Source of the DNA: Streptomyces tauricus
GTDB taxonomy: Bacteria; Actinomycetota; Actinomycetes; Streptomycetales; Streptomycetaceae
Reading direction: 5' to 3'
Assembly: GCF_014650955.1 (NCBI RefSeq)
Contig: NZ_BMVY01000027.1
Span: forward strand, 60,623-124,622
DNA: 64,000 nt
Below are positions 63,898 to 64,000 of the stretch, in pieces. The position numbers and the translations under genes are program-made. Each line of letters starts with the position of its first letter. Position 1 is the stretch's first letter. Under the pieces are notes generated by a model, which did not search any database, had not been told where the DNA came from, and saw only the letters and a list, made by a program, of their open reading frames with translations.

Positions 63898-64000
63898 GTC
63901 TACTGAGGTTTTCGTTAGTTCTGTGGTGTTTGGGAGCCTATTGTCAGTCCGGTGTGAGTGAGGAAGGACCACGGGAGTTGCTCGCTGGAGCAGACCCGAC
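63898..64000. other. Window end, nothing recognised
   Basis: The last 103 bp beyond the IS show no complete gene; a frame could begin near 63954 but is cut by the window edge. Confidence 0.3.

Overview
The window is about 64 kb of high-GC actinobacterial DNA, most probably Streptomyces. The evidence is GC-rich third codon positions, frequent GTG/TTG starts, a conservon (cvnA-E), an AfsR-type regulator, a LAL-type LuxR regulator, crotonyl-CoA carboxylase/reductase, a deazaflavin (F420)-type oxidoreductase, and copies of a dispersed repeat with core AGGGGCGCGGGGAACTGCGC. I see no tRNA, rRNA or CRISPR array.

Positions 1-23100 look like ordinary chromosome-arm metabolism and regulation. In order: a 5'-truncated GH9 cellulase; an AraC regulator divergent from a phytanoyl-CoA-dioxygenase-like oxygenase; a HAD hydrolase with a 2-hydroxyacid dehydrogenase; a large LAL regulator; a GH114-like lipoprotein; a TetR-controlled pair (SnoaL-like protein and flavoprotein) with two copies of one operator; aldehyde dehydrogenase; an F420-type oxidoreductase; a CDF transporter; a glutathionyl-hydroquinone-reductase-like protein; a Bcp peroxiredoxin. 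These are followed by a class I terpene synthase facing a complete conservon whose P450 has Trp in place of the ExxR arginine.

Positions 23122-33253 hold a lipid-type biosynthetic locus. One strand carries a fatty-acyl-AMP ligase (FAAL), a 1382-residue ACP-KS-AT-ACP-TE synthase, a secreted antigen-85-like esterase and crotonyl-CoA carboxylase/reductase; a divergent DHA2 exporter follows. The FAAL, the synthase domain order and the esterase match the mycobacterial mycolate condensation set (FadD32, Pks13, Ag85), with Ccr in the place of the acyl-CoA carboxylase.

Positions 33431-38776 carry regulators (PucR-type, TetR, GlxA-type, STAS), a quinone-oxidoreductase-like enzyme, conspicuous operators, a 64-bp perfect palindrome and a strong terminator.

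At 39084 the chromosomal gene content stops abruptly inside a truncated tuf gene (last 69 EF-Tu codons). An accessory region runs from there to the end of the window: a plasmid-type replication/partition module (39490-43823); a block bounded by two inverted copies of one IS5-family element and carrying a Tat-exported amidohydrolase among broken genes; an AfsR-type regulator whose DNA-binding domain was removed by the second IS; then a defence-like island.

That island contains the most unusual gene in the window: a caspase-like protease domain fused to an essentially full-length DnaG primase (52048-54621). It is overlapped by an upstream small protein that looks like effector-associated constant component EACC1. 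Next to it lie a Gabija-type pair (OLD-like ATPase/TOPRIM nuclease and UvrD-like helicase) and a two-gene unit of a small membrane-associated protein and a zinc metallopeptidase. The window ends in fragments of a Tn3 transposase, an NB-ARC-like ATPase and an intact IS5-family element.
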